NCBI RefSeq assembly: GCF_011751745.2
Contig: NZ_CP061170.1
Location: 1,240,001-1,304,000, forward strand
Direction: 5' to 3'
DNA: 64,000 bases
From: Paramicrobacterium fandaimingii
Lineage (GTDB): Bacteria; Actinomycetota; Actinomycetes; Actinomycetales; Microbacteriaceae
This document shows positions 28,285 through 37,635 of this stretch, in pieces. Below the pieces are notes generated by a model. The model searched no databases, was not told the origin of the DNA, and saw nothing but the letters and a program-made list of their open reading frames with translations. Numbering within the stretch: position 1 is the stretch's first letter; each line of letters starts with the position of its first letter. Made by a program: the position numbers and the translations under genes.

Positions 28285-28940
28285 GCGACAGCGAACCATC
28301 TGATTCCACCCGGCCAGCTCGGCCGAGGTTTGGCGAGTACGCGAACGAGAAGAAGCCCGCTCGTCCGCAGTTCGGTGAGTATGCCTCACCGGAAGAGCAG
28401 CGTGCGGCAATTCGCGTGCCGGCCACCGAAGACAACGAGTCGGTGCCGATCGAGAGTCACGGCGACGAGAAGAAGTCGTCAGAAGACACTGCCCGTCATC
28501 ACGTGCACATGCCGACGAACCGGCAGCCCAAGAAACCCTCGGCGGCAAACAACGCCCCGATCGTCGAGGCCCGAAGGCGCACCGACCGCTTTTCGACATT
28601 TCTGCTGCTCGGAGTCGGCCTGTTCAGCGTGATCTCGACGGCGCCGTCGCTGCTTCAGCTTCCGCAGATGCTCACGCAGGCGTACGCGCAGTTCGGCATG
28701 GGCGAGTACACGAATACGTCGTTTGGCACCACGATCGGGTGGACAATTCTCATTGTGTACGCGGGCCTCTGGGTCGCTGCGCTGCTGCTGTCGCTGCGCC
28801 GCCTCGCCGCGCGCAAGAGAACGTGGTGGGTTCCGTTCGTCGTCGGCGTCGTTGCGAACGTCATCTACCTGATTCTGCTGACGGTTGCGATGGTGAATGA
28901 CCCCGCGTTCATGCAGTACGTCAACGGAATGAACGGCTGA
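28281..28940 (+). CDS. DUF6264 membrane protein
   Basis: A 219-residue protein. Its N-terminal half is hydrophilic and carries two FGEY-containing repeats (RPRFGEYAN and RPQFGEYAS), typical of Microbacteriaceae DUF6264 proteins. Three to four transmembrane helices follow (about 115-135, 155-175 and 185-207). ATG 28281 overlaps the ispH stop. Function is unknown, and coupling to ispH may only reflect operon packing. Confidence 0.8.
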   Translation: MSDSEPSDSTRPARPRFGEYANEKKPARPQFGEYASPEEQRAAIRVPATEDNESVPIESHGDEKKSSEDTARHHVHMPTNRQPKKPSAANNAPIVEARRRTDRFSTFLLLGVGLFSVISTAPSLLQLPQMLTQAYAQFGMGEYTNTSFGTTIGWTILIVYAGLWVAALLLSLRRLAARKRTWWVPFVVGVVANVIYLILLTVAMVNDPAFMQYVNGMNG

Positions 28941-28979
28941 CATTCGCTGCTCCGGTGTTGCCGTGATCGCGCCTGAAGG

Positions 28980-29038
28980 TGAGATGCCAGAAAACGTCGC
29001 TCAGTGGTCGCCAGGTGGCGACAGTTTTCGACATCTCA
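28980..29038. repeat. Imperfect inverted repeat downstream of the DUF6264 gene
   Basis: The left arm begins TGAGATGCCAGAAAAC and the right arm, read on the other strand, begins TGAGATGTCGAAAACTGTC. About 20 bases match per arm with two small bulges, around a 16-base centre containing GTCGCCAGGTGGC. It is distinct from the terminator just downstream. It may be a miniature mobile-element remnant or a protein-binding site. Confidence 0.5.
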
Positions 29039-29051
29039 CTTTTACAGACGG

Positions 29052-29094
29052 AACGGCGGATGCTGTCGAACCATGTCCGACAGCATCCGCCGTT
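29052..29094. terminator. Bidirectional terminator between the DUF6264 gene and fbaA
   Basis: Perfect 17-base arms (29052-29068 and 29078-29094, AACGGCGGATGCTGTCG and complement) with a 9-base loop separate the convergent genes ending at 28940 and 29112. Confidence 0.88.
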
Positions 29095-29111
29095 GTGCGT
29101 TTCTGGCGACC

Positions 29112-30143
<1,032 letters not shown>

Positions 30144-30242
30144 GACTTCTCCTAGCGGGGCGTGACTTTGCTTGCCCCCACAGCTTACTGACCCGGATGC
30201 CGCCCGCGCACACATGCTCGTCAGGTGCGAGATCATGGGCCT

Positions 30243-31187
30243 ATGACTTTTGTGCCGAGCGACCGCGCGCTGCAAGATCACCTTGTGCGCATTACAGAGC
30301 GTGCCGCTGTGGCTGCTCGTGATCTTGTGGGATCGGGAGACAAGCTGGCGGTAGACGGCGCCGCGGTGCGTGCGATGCGACAAGCATTCGCGTCAGCACC
30401 GGTTGCCGCGCGCATCGTCGTGGGGGAGGGCGAGAAAGACGAAGCGCCAATGCTCTACGGGGGAGAGATGCTGGGCACGGGCGGCCCCGAGATCGACGTT
30501 GCCGTCGATCCGGTAGACGGCACGCGGCTTGCCGCCGAGGCGCTGCCCGGCTCCGTCGCGGTGATGGCTGTGGCACCGCGAGGAGCTCTCTTCGACCCGG
30601 CAAACGTGTTCTATATGGAGAAGCTCATTTCGCTGGCAGCAGGTGCGACGCTCTCTCTCGAGCGGTCGCTCACAGAGAATCTGTCGATTCTCGCCTCAGA
30701 CCTCGGTCGGCCGGTGAGCCAGCTTCGCGTTGCCGTGCAGACGCGGCAACGCAATCAGCGGTACATCGACGAGGTGCGCGCTGCCGGAGCGATCGTCGTG
30801 CCGTTTGCCGACGGCGATGTCGTCGAGTCGCTTCGGGCGGCTCGCGGCGAGGGCGTCGATCTGCTCATCGGAATCGGCGGGGCGCCCGAGGGCGTGCTGA
30901 CGGCCGTTGCCGTCGCGGCATCCGGTGGGCATATGCAGGCGCGGCTCAGCCCGCAGACGGCGGGGGAGCGCGACCGCGCGGATGCTGCTGGGCAGCCGTA
31001 CGGAGCGATTCTTCGACTCGATGACCTCGTCGCGTCACCGGGTGTCTTCGTGCTCACGGCAGTGACGGATGCCGCTGGCCTCGCAGCCCCGCACGTTGTC
31101 GACGGTGCTGTCGTGACCGAGAGCATCGTCATCGACGGCGTCGCGGAACCGCGCACCGTCGTGCGCCGGCATCCGATGGTGCCGTGA
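30243..31187 (+). CDS. glpX: Class II fructose-1,6-bisphosphatase, first copy (GlpX family)
   Basis: A 314-residue GlpX-type phosphatase. Metal/active-site motifs are VVGEGEKDEAPMLY, VAVDPVDGTRLAAEA and FYMEKLI. GIGGAPEGVLTAVAV is the substrate loop. ATG 30243 is used; no strong ribosome site is seen. It shares the overall fold and motifs with the next gene but diverges clearly (for example GGPEIDVAV against GSGPHCDMAV), so it is an old paralogue rather than a recent copy. Which copy is the gluconeogenic enzyme is not certain. The second has the canonical features, while this one may act on sedoheptulose bisphosphate or another sugar. Confidence 0.9.
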   Translation: MTFVPSDRALQDHLVRITERAAVAARDLVGSGDKLAVDGAAVRAMRQAFASAPVAARIVVGEGEKDEAPMLYGGEMLGTGGPEIDVAVDPVDGTRLAAEALPGSVAVMAVAPRGALFDPANVFYMEKLISLAAGATLSLERSLTENLSILASDLGRPVSQLRVAVQTRQRNQRYIDEVRAAGAIVVPFADGDVVESLRAARGEGVDLLIGIGGAPEGVLTAVAVAASGGHMQARLSPQTAGERDRADAAGQPYGAILRLDDLVASPGVFVLTAVTDAAGLAAPHVVDGAVVTESIVIDGVAEPRTVVRRHPMVP

Positions 31188-31307
31188 TGGCGTGCACACT
31201 CGTGCAGAGTGCTTGGTAGAACTGTGCGGGAGGGTGGCCTGGGGCTAGGCTGATGACGGCGCGAACGTCCGGCCACTTCGTTCCATCGCCGATCTGACAA
31301 GGAAACC

Positions 31308-32303
31308 GTGAGCACCACTGACTCCGCATCCCACTACCGTCACCCCGACCGCAACCTCGCACTTGAACTCGTGCGCGCCACAGAGGCTGCGGCGATTCGC
31401 GCCGTTCCGTTCATCGGGCGCGGCGACAAGAACGCCGCGGACAAGGCAGCCGTCGACGCCATGCGCGCCTTTCTCGGCACCGTCAACTTCGACGGCCGCG
31501 TCGTGATCGGCGAGGGGGAAAAAGACGAAGCCCCCATGCTGTTCAACGGCGAGATTGTTGGCAACGGCTCTGGGCCGCACTGCGACATGGCCGTTGACCC
31601 CATCGACGGCACGAGCCTCACGGCGGCCGGGCGTCAGAACGCCGTGTCGGTGATCGCCGTGTCAGACCGCGGCACCATGCTCGACGCGTCAAGCGTGTTC
31701 TACATGGACAAGCTCGTCACCGGCGCCGAGGGGCGCGGCGTCGTCGACATTCGCAAGCCGATCGGCGAGAACCTGCGCGCCCTCGCGAAGGCGAAGGGCA
31801 AGAGCATCGAAGACCTCACCGTCGCCGTGCTCGACCGTCCGCGTCACGAACAGCTGATCGACGACATTCGTGCGGCGGGAGCCGGCACACGCCTCATGCT
31901 CGACGGAGACGTCGCGGGTGGAATCAACGCGGCGCGCTACGGAACGCGCATCGACATGTGCGTCGGCGTCGGGGGCAGCCCCGAGGGCATCGTTACGGCG
32001 TGCGCGCTGAAGGGACTCGACGGCTTCATTCAAGGGCGGATGGCTCCAAAAGACGACGACGAGCGTCAGCACGGCATCGACGCGGGTCTCAAGATGGACT
32101 ACGTGTACGAGGCAGACGAACTCGTGAACAGCGACAACACGTTCTTCGTGGCAACCGGCGTGACAGACGGTGGTCTTGTCGAGGGCGTCCGTCGCCTCGG
32201 CCCCATCATTCGCACATCGAGTGTCGTGCTTCGGTCGAAGTCGGGAACGATTCGTCGCATCACAGCCGATCACCTGGCCAAGAAGTGGCTCGACAACGAG
32301 TAA
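31308..32303 (+). CDS. glpX: Class II fructose-1,6-bisphosphatase, second copy (canonical GlpX)
   Basis: A 331-residue enzyme dephosphorylating fructose 1,6-bisphosphate in gluconeogenesis. Motifs are VIGEGEKDEAPMLFNGE (metal site), MAVDPIDGTSLTAAGRQNA, FYMDKLV and GVGGSPEGIVTACALK. GTG 31308 follows AAGGAAA. It stands 120 bases behind the first glpX copy, with no terminator seen between them, so joint transcription is possible. A strong hairpin follows it. Confidence 0.95.
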   Translation: MSTTDSASHYRHPDRNLALELVRATEAAAIRAVPFIGRGDKNAADKAAVDAMRAFLGTVNFDGRVVIGEGEKDEAPMLFNGEIVGNGSGPHCDMAVDPIDGTSLTAAGRQNAVSVIAVSDRGTMLDASSVFYMDKLVTGAEGRGVVDIRKPIGENLRALAKAKGKSIEDLTVAVLDRPRHEQLIDDIRAAGAGTRLMLDGDVAGGINAARYGTRIDMCVGVGGSPEGIVTACALKGLDGFIQGRMAPKDDDERQHGIDAGLKMDYVYEADELVNSDNTFFVATGVTDGGLVEGVRRLGPIIRTSSVVLRSKSGTIRRITADHLAKKWLDNE

Positions 32304-32319
32304 CGCGTTCGAATTTCTG

Positions 32320-32353
32320 TCGGGGCCGCGATCCTTCTGGATTGCGGCCCCGA
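32320..32353. terminator. Terminator after second glpX, shared with rmuC
   Basis: 15-base arms (32320-32334 and 32339-32353, TCGGGGCCGCGATCC against GGATTGCGGCCCCGA) with one G-T pair and a 4-base TTCT loop. It separates the convergent glpX and rmuC. Confidence 0.88.
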
Positions 32354-32375
32354 TCAGTTAATCGGATGCTGCCGG

Positions 32376-33677
32376 TTAGTCGGATGCTGTGCGGGCACGT
32401 TCGTCTGGTGCCGCGGCGTCGAGCTCTGCGACGAGCTCGTCGGCGACCAATTCACGTGGCGCCTCTTCGACTTCGCCTAGGGCAGGAATGATCTTCGACT
32501 CGTCTACCTTGTTGAGTTTGCGGGCCGACGGAAGCACGGTGCGCTCAAGCGATCCGACGAACCGGTTGTAATCGGTGACGGTTGCCCGCACAGAGCGACC
32601 GAGCTTGTCGATGTGCCCGGCCATGGTGCTGAGTCGGGAGTACAGTTCGCGGCTGAGATCGAACAGATCTTTCGCCTCAGCGGTGACGAGTTCTTGCTGC
32701 CAGCTGAACGCCACGGTCTTCAGCACAGACCAGAGTGTGACGGGGGAAGCGAGGGCAACGCGCTTGCCAAACGCATACTCCATGATCGTGGGGTCGGCCT
32801 CAAGTGCGCTCGACACGAGCGACTCGCTCGGAATGAACGCAATGACAAGCTCCGGGCTCGCCTCGAGCCCGTCCCAGTAGGCCTTGCCGCCGAGGGCGGA
32901 AATGTGGTCACGAACCGCTTTGACGTGCGCGGCGAGCAAGGCCGTACGCCGAGCACCCTCTTCGCCGGTCGCGGTCACCGGAATTGCGCTGGCCTCGAGG
33001 TACGAGCCCATCGGCACTTTCGCGTCGACAGCGATGCTCTTGCCTCCCGGCAGATGGATGACCATGTCGGGCCGCCCTGCCCCAGCATCCGACGAGATAG
33101 AGGTCTGCACGTCAAAATCGACGCGCTCAATGAGACCTGCCGCCTCGACGACGCTGCGCAGCTGCGTCTCGCCCCACACACCGCGCACGGAATTGTTGCT
33201 GAGCGCCGCGGCGAGGCTATCGGCTGTCTTGCGCAGATGCTCCTCGGACTGCGCTGCCGTGCGCAACTGCTGAGAGAGCTCGCCGTGCTGCTTCTGCCGC
33301 TGTTCTTCGAGCGTCGCAACAGTCTGCTGCATGTCGTGCAGGCTCTGCCGCACGGGAGCAATCGCCTGCAGCAGGGAGTTCTCTGCTTTGTCTCGCTCGG
33401 CCCGCTGTTCACGTTCGCGGGTGAGCTGCGTCACCTGCGCGTTCAATTGCTCGGCCGTCGCCTCCATGCGCGCGAGATCGGCGTGGAGCTCTGCCCGAGC
33501 AGACGACTCTTCAGCACGCACAGCCTGCAGCTGCTGCTGGTGGCGCGCGTCGAGGAGCGCAGGCGACGCGGCATCCGCCCCATTTTTCGACCGGATGAGA
33601 AACACGGCCCACGCAAGCATGGCGCCGACAACCGCGCCGATGATCAAGCCGATGATGAGGGGGAGAGCTGCGTCCAT
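32376..33677 (-). CDS. rmuC: RmuC family DNA recombination protein
   Basis: A 433-residue protein. An N-terminal membrane helix (residues about 5-27) is followed by a coiled coil (about 40-150, rich in Gln/Glu/Arg) and the RmuC nuclease-like domain. The domain markers are SVRGVWGETQLRSVVEAAGL, DMVIHLPGGKSIAVDAKVPM (with the Asp-x-Lys of the restriction-endonuclease fold) and ASPVTLWSVLKTVAFSW. RmuC limits inversions and rearrangements in E. coli. The frame opens at 33740; ATG 33677 places the helix at the N-terminus. Confidence 0.93.
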   Translation of the reverse strand: MDAALPLIIGLIIGAVVGAMLAWAVFLIRSKNGADAASPALLDARHQQQLQAVRAEESSARAELHADLARMEATAEQLNAQVTQLTREREQRAERDKAENSLLQAIAPVRQSLHDMQQTVATLEEQRQKQHGELSQQLRTAAQSEEHLRKTADSLAAALSNNSVRGVWGETQLRSVVEAAGLIERVDFDVQTSISSDAGAGRPDMVIHLPGGKSIAVDAKVPMGSYLEASAIPVTATGEEGARRTALLAAHVKAVRDHISALGGKAYWDGLEASPELVIAFIPSESLVSSALEADPTIMEYAFGKRVALASPVTLWSVLKTVAFSWQQELVTAEAKDLFDLSRELYSRLSTMAGHIDKLGRSVRATVTDYNRFVGSLERTVLPSARKLNKVDESKIIPALGEVEEAPRELVADELVAELDAAAPDERARTASD

Positions 33678-33766
33678 GCTGTCAGTGTCGCAGGCGCCGC
33701 CGACATTCTGGCAGAGCACGCCGGATGCCGGTGTGCGCAATCTCGCGGACTGGCGAGACGTGGCGA

Positions 33767-34387
33767 TCAGAGTAGATCAAGCAGTTCGTCGAGGGTGTCA
33801 ATGCGCTGCGCCGACGCCGTGAGCTCTTGGTGGCCGCCGGCGTAGTGCACGAATCGAGTGCCAAGGCTCGCCGCGATCTCGTGGTCGTGGTTTGTGTCGC
33901 CGACCATCACGACGCTCTGGGGCGCCGCCCCTGTGCGGTGAATCCAGTTTGCGATGACCTCGTGCTTCGATGCGTTCAGTGCGTCATCGATGCTGAGAAT
34001 CTCATCGAAGCTTTCGCCAAGCGCGTGCGGTGCCATCTGGCGGTTCAACGGATCGGCGAGCGTGGCGGATGCCAGCACCTGATGCATTCCGCGTTCGTGA
34101 ATGTGCGCGATCGTTGCGCGAGCTTCGCTCCGCAGTGGTGCGTTCGATACCGCGGGAGCAAGCAGCTCAAGGTAGCGATGCGCCGCCGGAGCGAACTCAT
34201 GGTCGGCGATACCGACTGCGGCGTAGAACGAGCGAATGGGAAAGGTGAAGCGGCGCCGGTAGGCGTCACGGTCGGTAAGTTCGTCGAGGCCCCATTCGCG
34301 GAGCACCTGGTTCATGGTCACGCGGCAGATCTCGACGTCGTCAAGCAGCGTTCCGTTCCAGTCCCAGCACACGGTTTTGATCTGCAC
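33767..34387 (-). CDS. HAD-superfamily hydrolase
   Basis: A 206-residue HAD phosphatase. Motif I is CWDWNGTLLDD, where the canonical DxD is WDWNGT, with Asp nucleophile and Asn at the second Asp position. Motif II is VLASATLA, the motif III Lys is in NASKHEVI, and motif IV is VVMVGDTNHDHEIA. The helical cap lies between motifs I and II. GTG 34387 has a strong GAGGAGGAA seven bases upstream, which decides this start over the longer frame. The Asn in DxN resembles phosphoglycolate-type relatives annotated in actinobacteria; the substrate is unknown. Confidence 0.88.
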   Translation of the reverse strand: MQIKTVCWDWNGTLLDDVEICRVTMNQVLREWGLDELTDRDAYRRRFTFPIRSFYAAVGIADHEFAPAAHRYLELLAPAVSNAPLRSEARATIAHIHERGMHQVLASATLADPLNRQMAPHALGESFDEILSIDDALNASKHEVIANWIHRTGAAPQSVVMVGDTNHDHEIAASLGTRFVHYAGGHQELTASAQRIDTLDELLDLL

Positions 34388-34493
34388 GTGCGTTCCTCCT
34401 CGTGAGCGTAGGCGGGCATCGCCGCCCACCGCACAAACCTACACACCTGACCGTGAAAGCACGCGCGGCTTCGCACCGGTACGATAGAGCCTC

Positions 34494-35567
34494 GTGGCTC
34501 TCACTATCGGAATCGTCGGACTCCCCAATGTCGGCAAATCAACCCTGTTCAACGCGCTCACCAAAAACGATGTTCTCGCGGCGAACTATCCGTTCGCAAC
34601 GATCGAACCGAACGTGGGCGTCGTCAGCCTTCCCGACTCACGGCTTGACGTTCTCGCAAAGCTCTTCAGCAGCGAGCGCATTCTGCCGGCGACGGTGTCG
34701 TTCGTCGACATCGCCGGAATCGTGCGCGGCGCGAGTGAAGGGGAGGGGCTCGGCAACAAGTTCCTCGCCAACATTCGCGAGGCTGACGCGATCGCCGAGG
34801 TGGTTCGTGGGTTCCACGACGGTGATGTCGTGCATGTCGATGGGAAGATCGACCCGAAGTCCGACATGGAGACCATCAACACCGAGCTGATCCTCGCCGA
34901 TCTCGAGACGCTCGAGCGTGCCATCACGCGTTATGAGAAAGAGGCGCGCGGCAAGAAGATCGGCCCCGAAGTACTCGCTGCGGCAAAGGAAGCGCTCGAG
35001 GTTCTGCAGGCAGGAACGCCGCTGTCAGCGGCATCCGTCGATCTCGACCCCATCAGAGAACTCGGCCTGCTGACATCGAAGCCGTTCATCTACGTCTTCA
35101 ACGTTGACGAAGAGATTTTGACGGATGCTGCCAAGAAGCAGGAGCTCGCCGCACTCGTCGCCCCGGCCGAGGCTGTGTTCCTCGACGCGAAGATCGAGTC
35201 GGAGCTGATTGATTTGGATCCTGAGGATGCCGCGGAGCTGCTGGCCTCCACAGGGCAAGACGAATCGGGGCTCGACCAGCTCGCGCGCGTGGGCTTCGAC
35301 ACGCTCGGGCTGCAGACCTACCTCACGGCGGGGCCGAAAGAGGCCCGCGCATGGACGATCGGCAAGGGCTGGAAGGCGCCGCAGGCCGCGGGCGTCATTC
35401 ACACTGACTTCGAGAAGGGCTTCATCAAGGCCGAGGTGATTTCATTCGAGGACCTTGTCGAGACTGGCTCCGTGCAGGAAGCGCGCTCGCATGGGAAGGC
35501 CCGCATGGAGGGCAAAGACTACGCGATGCAGGACGGCGACGTGGTGGAGTTCCGCTTTAACGTCTAG
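34494..35567 (+). CDS. ychF: YchF, universally conserved Obg-family ATPase
   Basis: A 357-residue P-loop NTPase that binds ATP in preference to GTP and interacts with ribosomes. G1 is GLPNVGKSTLFNAL and the G3 region is DIAGIVRGASEGEGLGNKFL. The G4 position is FNVDEE, the altered base-recognition motif that gives ATP specificity. A helical insert is followed by the C-terminal TGS domain ending GDVVEFRFNV. GTG 34494 is the start. The gene is complete, but its last 30 bases are the first of a series of near-copies found over the next 9 kb. Confidence 0.97.
   Translation: MALTIGIVGLPNVGKSTLFNALTKNDVLAANYPFATIEPNVGVVSLPDSRLDVLAKLFSSERILPATVSFVDIAGIVRGASEGEGLGNKFLANIREADAIAEVVRGFHDGDVVHVDGKIDPKSDMETINTELILADLETLERAITRYEKEARGKKIGPEVLAAAKEALEVLQAGTPLSAASVDLDPIRELGLLTSKPFIYVFNVDEEILTDAAKKQELAALVAPAEAVFLDAKIESELIDLDPEDAAELLASTGQDESGLDQLARVGFDTLGLQTYLTAGPKEARAWTIGKGWKAPQAAGVIHTDFEKGFIKAEVISFEDLVETGSVQEARSHGKARMEGKDYAMQDGDVVEFRFNV
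35538..35567. repeat. ychF 3'-end repeat R1 (native gene end)
   Basis: The ychF terminus encodes GDVVEFRFNV-stop. The following 33 bases (GCGTTA, then a second GCGTTA 16 bases on) form the promoter region of higB. This R1-plus-promoter sequence is repeated at R7. R1 is taken as the attachment side nearest the intact gene. Confidence 0.85.
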
Positions 35568-35600
35568 CGTTAATGACGCAGTGCGTTATATGTTGGTGTC

Positions 35601-35882
35601 GTGATCAGATCGTTCGGGAGTAAGGACACCGAACGACTGTGGCGTCGCGAGCGGGTGCCGTCGATCGATCCTCGGATTCATTCGGTGGCGCTGCGCAAGC
35701 TTCGTCAGGTGGGGTCCGCGGAGTCGCTCGATGATCTCCGTGTCCCACCGGGGAACCGACTTGAAGCGCTGAAAGGCAATCGGGCCGGTCAGTACAGCAT
35801 CAGGATCAATGACCAGTGGCGGATCTGCTTTGTGTGGACAGTCGCTGGGCCAGAGGAGGTGGAGATCGTTGACTATCACTGA
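35601..35882 (+). CDS. higB: HigB/RelE-type toxin of a type II toxin-antitoxin module
   Basis: A 93-residue RelE-superfamily ribosome-dependent mRNA interferase of the HigB host-inhibition group. Family marks are RKLRQVGSAESLDDLRVPPGNRLEALKG and the C-terminal GQYSIRINDQWRICFVW, with YSIRINDQWRI containing the catalytic Arg/Asp-type residues. GTG 35601 starts 33 bases after the ychF stop. It overlaps the antitoxin gene by 14 bases, the usual higBA toxin-first order. It is the first gene of the repeat-bounded array. Confidence 0.93.
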   Translation: MIRSFGSKDTERLWRRERVPSIDPRIHSVALRKLRQVGSAESLDDLRVPPGNRLEALKGNRAGQYSIRINDQWRICFVWTVAGPEEVEIVDYH

Positions 35883-36171
35883 CAAGATCGAGCCGATCCA
35901 TCCTGGCGAAGTTCTCATGGAGGACTTCATCGAGGGCTTCGGCATTACTCAGAACAAATTGGCGGTCTCGATTGGGGTGCCCCCGCGCAGGATTAACGAG
36001 ATCGTGCATGGCAAGCGCGCGATCACGGCTGACACCGCGTTGCGGCTTGGCAAATATTTCGGCACGTCAGCGCAGTTCTGGATCAATCTGCAGGCGCATT
36101 ACGACCTAGACCGTGCTGAGGATCGCGTGGCGGATCAGATTGCCGCGATTACACCGTTGACGGTCGCGTAA
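35869..36171 (+). CDS. higA: HigA antitoxin (XRE-type HTH)
   Basis: A 100-residue antitoxin and autorepressor. IEPIHPGEVLMEDFIEGFGITQNKLAVSIGVPPRRINEIVHGKRAIT is the XRE helix-turn-helix of the HigA/VapI group, and FGTSAQFWINLQ is the conserved tail. The start is TTG 35869 with GGAGGTGGAG just upstream inside higB. The longer upstream frame has no family match. It probably binds palindromic sequence near 35556-35573 (TTAACG/CGTTAA), which overlaps the ychF stop. Confidence 0.9.
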   Translation: MTITDKIEPIHPGEVLMEDFIEGFGITQNKLAVSIGVPPRRINEIVHGKRAITADTALRLGKYFGTSAQFWINLQAHYDLDRAEDRVADQIAAITPLTVA

Positions 36172-36176
36172 GTGCG

Positions 36177-37007
36177 ATGACCGCCGAAGGACAGCACCTG
36201 CTTACTTTGCGGGGATGGGACAGCGCTGGGCTCAGCGCCTTCTTTGAGCTCGTGGATCGGTACGAAGCTGGTTCTGGGCCGAGCTTCGACAGCGCAGTCG
36301 CTATGTTTTTTCCGCCATCGAGCCTGCGCACTCGTTTCTCGTTCGAGCGGGGTGCTGCCGAGATCGGACTCCAGTCGATTACCTTGCCGCCGGAGACGCT
36401 AGACAAAGATGAAGATCTGGCTGACGTTGCCGGATATCTTGCGCAGTGGGCCGATCTCGTCGTTGTTCGGCACCCGGAAATGGACGTGCTGGAGCAGCTG
36501 GCTGCACCAGGTTTTTTGCCCGTTGTCAACGCAATGACCAGCGTGAATCATCCGTGCGAGGTACTGTCTGATCTTTACGCACTTTCGCGCGATGCCGACA
36601 TTACGCAGCTGCGTTACGTGTTCGTCGGCGCGGATGGGAACATCGCGCGGGCATGGTGGGAAGCGGCTCAGGCGTTTGGTCTAGATGTTCGCCAGAGCTG
36701 TCCGTCTGAGTTGCGCGTCGTTGGGATGCCGTGGGAGGAAGATTTGCGCCACGTAATCCCGACCGCTGACGTTGTTCTCACCGATGGTCCAGGGCGTCAT
36801 GCCGAACTCCTCGGCACGTATCAGATAACGGGCGAACTGCTGAATCTTGCACCGCATGGTGTTCGGTTTGCCCCGTGCCCGCCATTTGTGCGGGGGCGTG
36901 AGATCAGCGCGGATGCGATTACACATCGCTCCTTCGTTGGATACGAGTTCAAGCGATCATTGAAGTCCGTGCAACAAGCGGTGATGGCGCGGTCGCTCTT
37001 GTCTTAA
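36177..37007 (+). CDS. Aspartate/ornithine carbamoyltransferase family protein (divergent)
   Basis: A 276-residue protein, shorter than true ATCase or OTCase (305-340). The carbamoyl-phosphate site PPSSLRTRFSFERGAAEIG keeps the S-x-R-T-R core. The second site reads NHPCEVLSDLYAL, where Glu replaces the usual Gln of HPxQ. The C-terminal MHCLP motif is changed to FAPCPPFVRG. The gene begins six bases after higA and ends abutting the next ychF-end repeat. It could be a true transcarbamoylase with a different acceptor or a non-catalytic homologue. Its lower-GC codon use (many TTT, GTT, AAC) differs from neighbours and suggests transfer. Confidence 0.75.
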   Translation: MTAEGQHLLTLRGWDSAGLSAFFELVDRYEAGSGPSFDSAVAMFFPPSSLRTRFSFERGAAEIGLQSITLPPETLDKDEDLADVAGYLAQWADLVVVRHPEMDVLEQLAAPGFLPVVNAMTSVNHPCEVLSDLYALSRDADITQLRYVFVGADGNIARAWWEAAQAFGLDVRQSCPSELRVVGMPWEEDLRHVIPTADVVLTDGPGRHAELLGTYQITGELLNLAPHGVRFAPCPPFVRGREISADAITHRSFVGYEFKRSLKSVQQAVMARSLLS

Positions 37008-37076
37008 GAGGTTGGTATCTGCGGCGGCGTGGTGGAGTTTAGGTTTAACGTCTAGTCGCATTGCGGTTCAACCTCT
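37007..37076. repeat. ychF 3'-end repeat R2
   Basis: Outer 8-base inverted ends AGAGGTTG (37007-37014) and CAACCTCT (37069-37076) enclose a segment whose frame 37026-37055 encodes GVVEFRFNV-stop. Codons differ from native ychF mostly at synonymous positions (TTT AGG TTT for TTC CGC TTT). The 21 bases after the stop match R5 at 19 of 21 positions. Confidence 0.8.
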
Positions 37077-37144
37077 CAGGTGGATCGCGTCGACCTCTCG
37101 CCGGTGGACGCGGGCGGTACACCAACGGCTGAGAGAATGTCCGG

Positions 37145-37582
37145 ATGGCCCGTACTGACTGCGAACCCGATCTCGTTCCTGAACTTCTCGTCAACGACGT
37201 GGCGAGGAGTATCGACTTCTGGTGCAACGTCTGTGGTTTCGAGGTCTCATACGATCGTCCTGACGAGGGCTTCGCGTACGTCACCCGCGGACGCGCACAC
37301 GTCATGCTCGAGCAACGTGGAGCCGGTCGGAACTGGCTGACCCAGGAGCTTGATCCACCATTCGGGCGAGGAATCAACTTCCAGATCGGCGTACCTGACC
37401 TCGAGCCGATCCTCGCCGCACTTGCGAACGCGAAGTGGTCGCTGTTCATGCAGCCAGAGACGAAGTGGTACCGCGTGAGCGACAGCGAGGAAGCAGGGGT
37501 AAGGCAGTTCCTCGTGACCGATCCCGACGGGTACTTGATTCGATTCCAGAGCTCGATCGGTCGTCGGTCCGTCGCTCGCTAG
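37145..37582 (+). CDS. VOC-family (glyoxalase/bleomycin-resistance-like) protein
   Basis: A 145-residue single-subunit vicinal-oxygen-chelate protein with the paired beta-alpha-beta-beta-beta modules. The markers are VPELLVNDVARSIDFWCNVCGFEV, ARVMLEQ-type sheet strands, and the C-terminal VRQFLVTDPDGYLIRFQSSIG, with DPDGYLIRF the hallmark. Relatives bind bleomycin or act as small dioxygenases or lyases; the specific role is unknown. It is the sole gene between repeats R2 and R3, so it looks like a single-gene insertion module. Confidence 0.9.
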   Translation: MARTDCEPDLVPELLVNDVARSIDFWCNVCGFEVSYDRPDEGFAYVTRGRAHVMLEQRGAGRNWLTQELDPPFGRGINFQIGVPDLEPILAALANAKWSLFMQPETKWYRVSDSEEAGVRQFLVTDPDGYLIRFQSSIGRRSVAR

Positions 37583-37635
37583 GGAAACCAGCACAAGCTC
37601 CGTGGCGAAGGAGCAGGTGCGCGCCCGGACAGATT

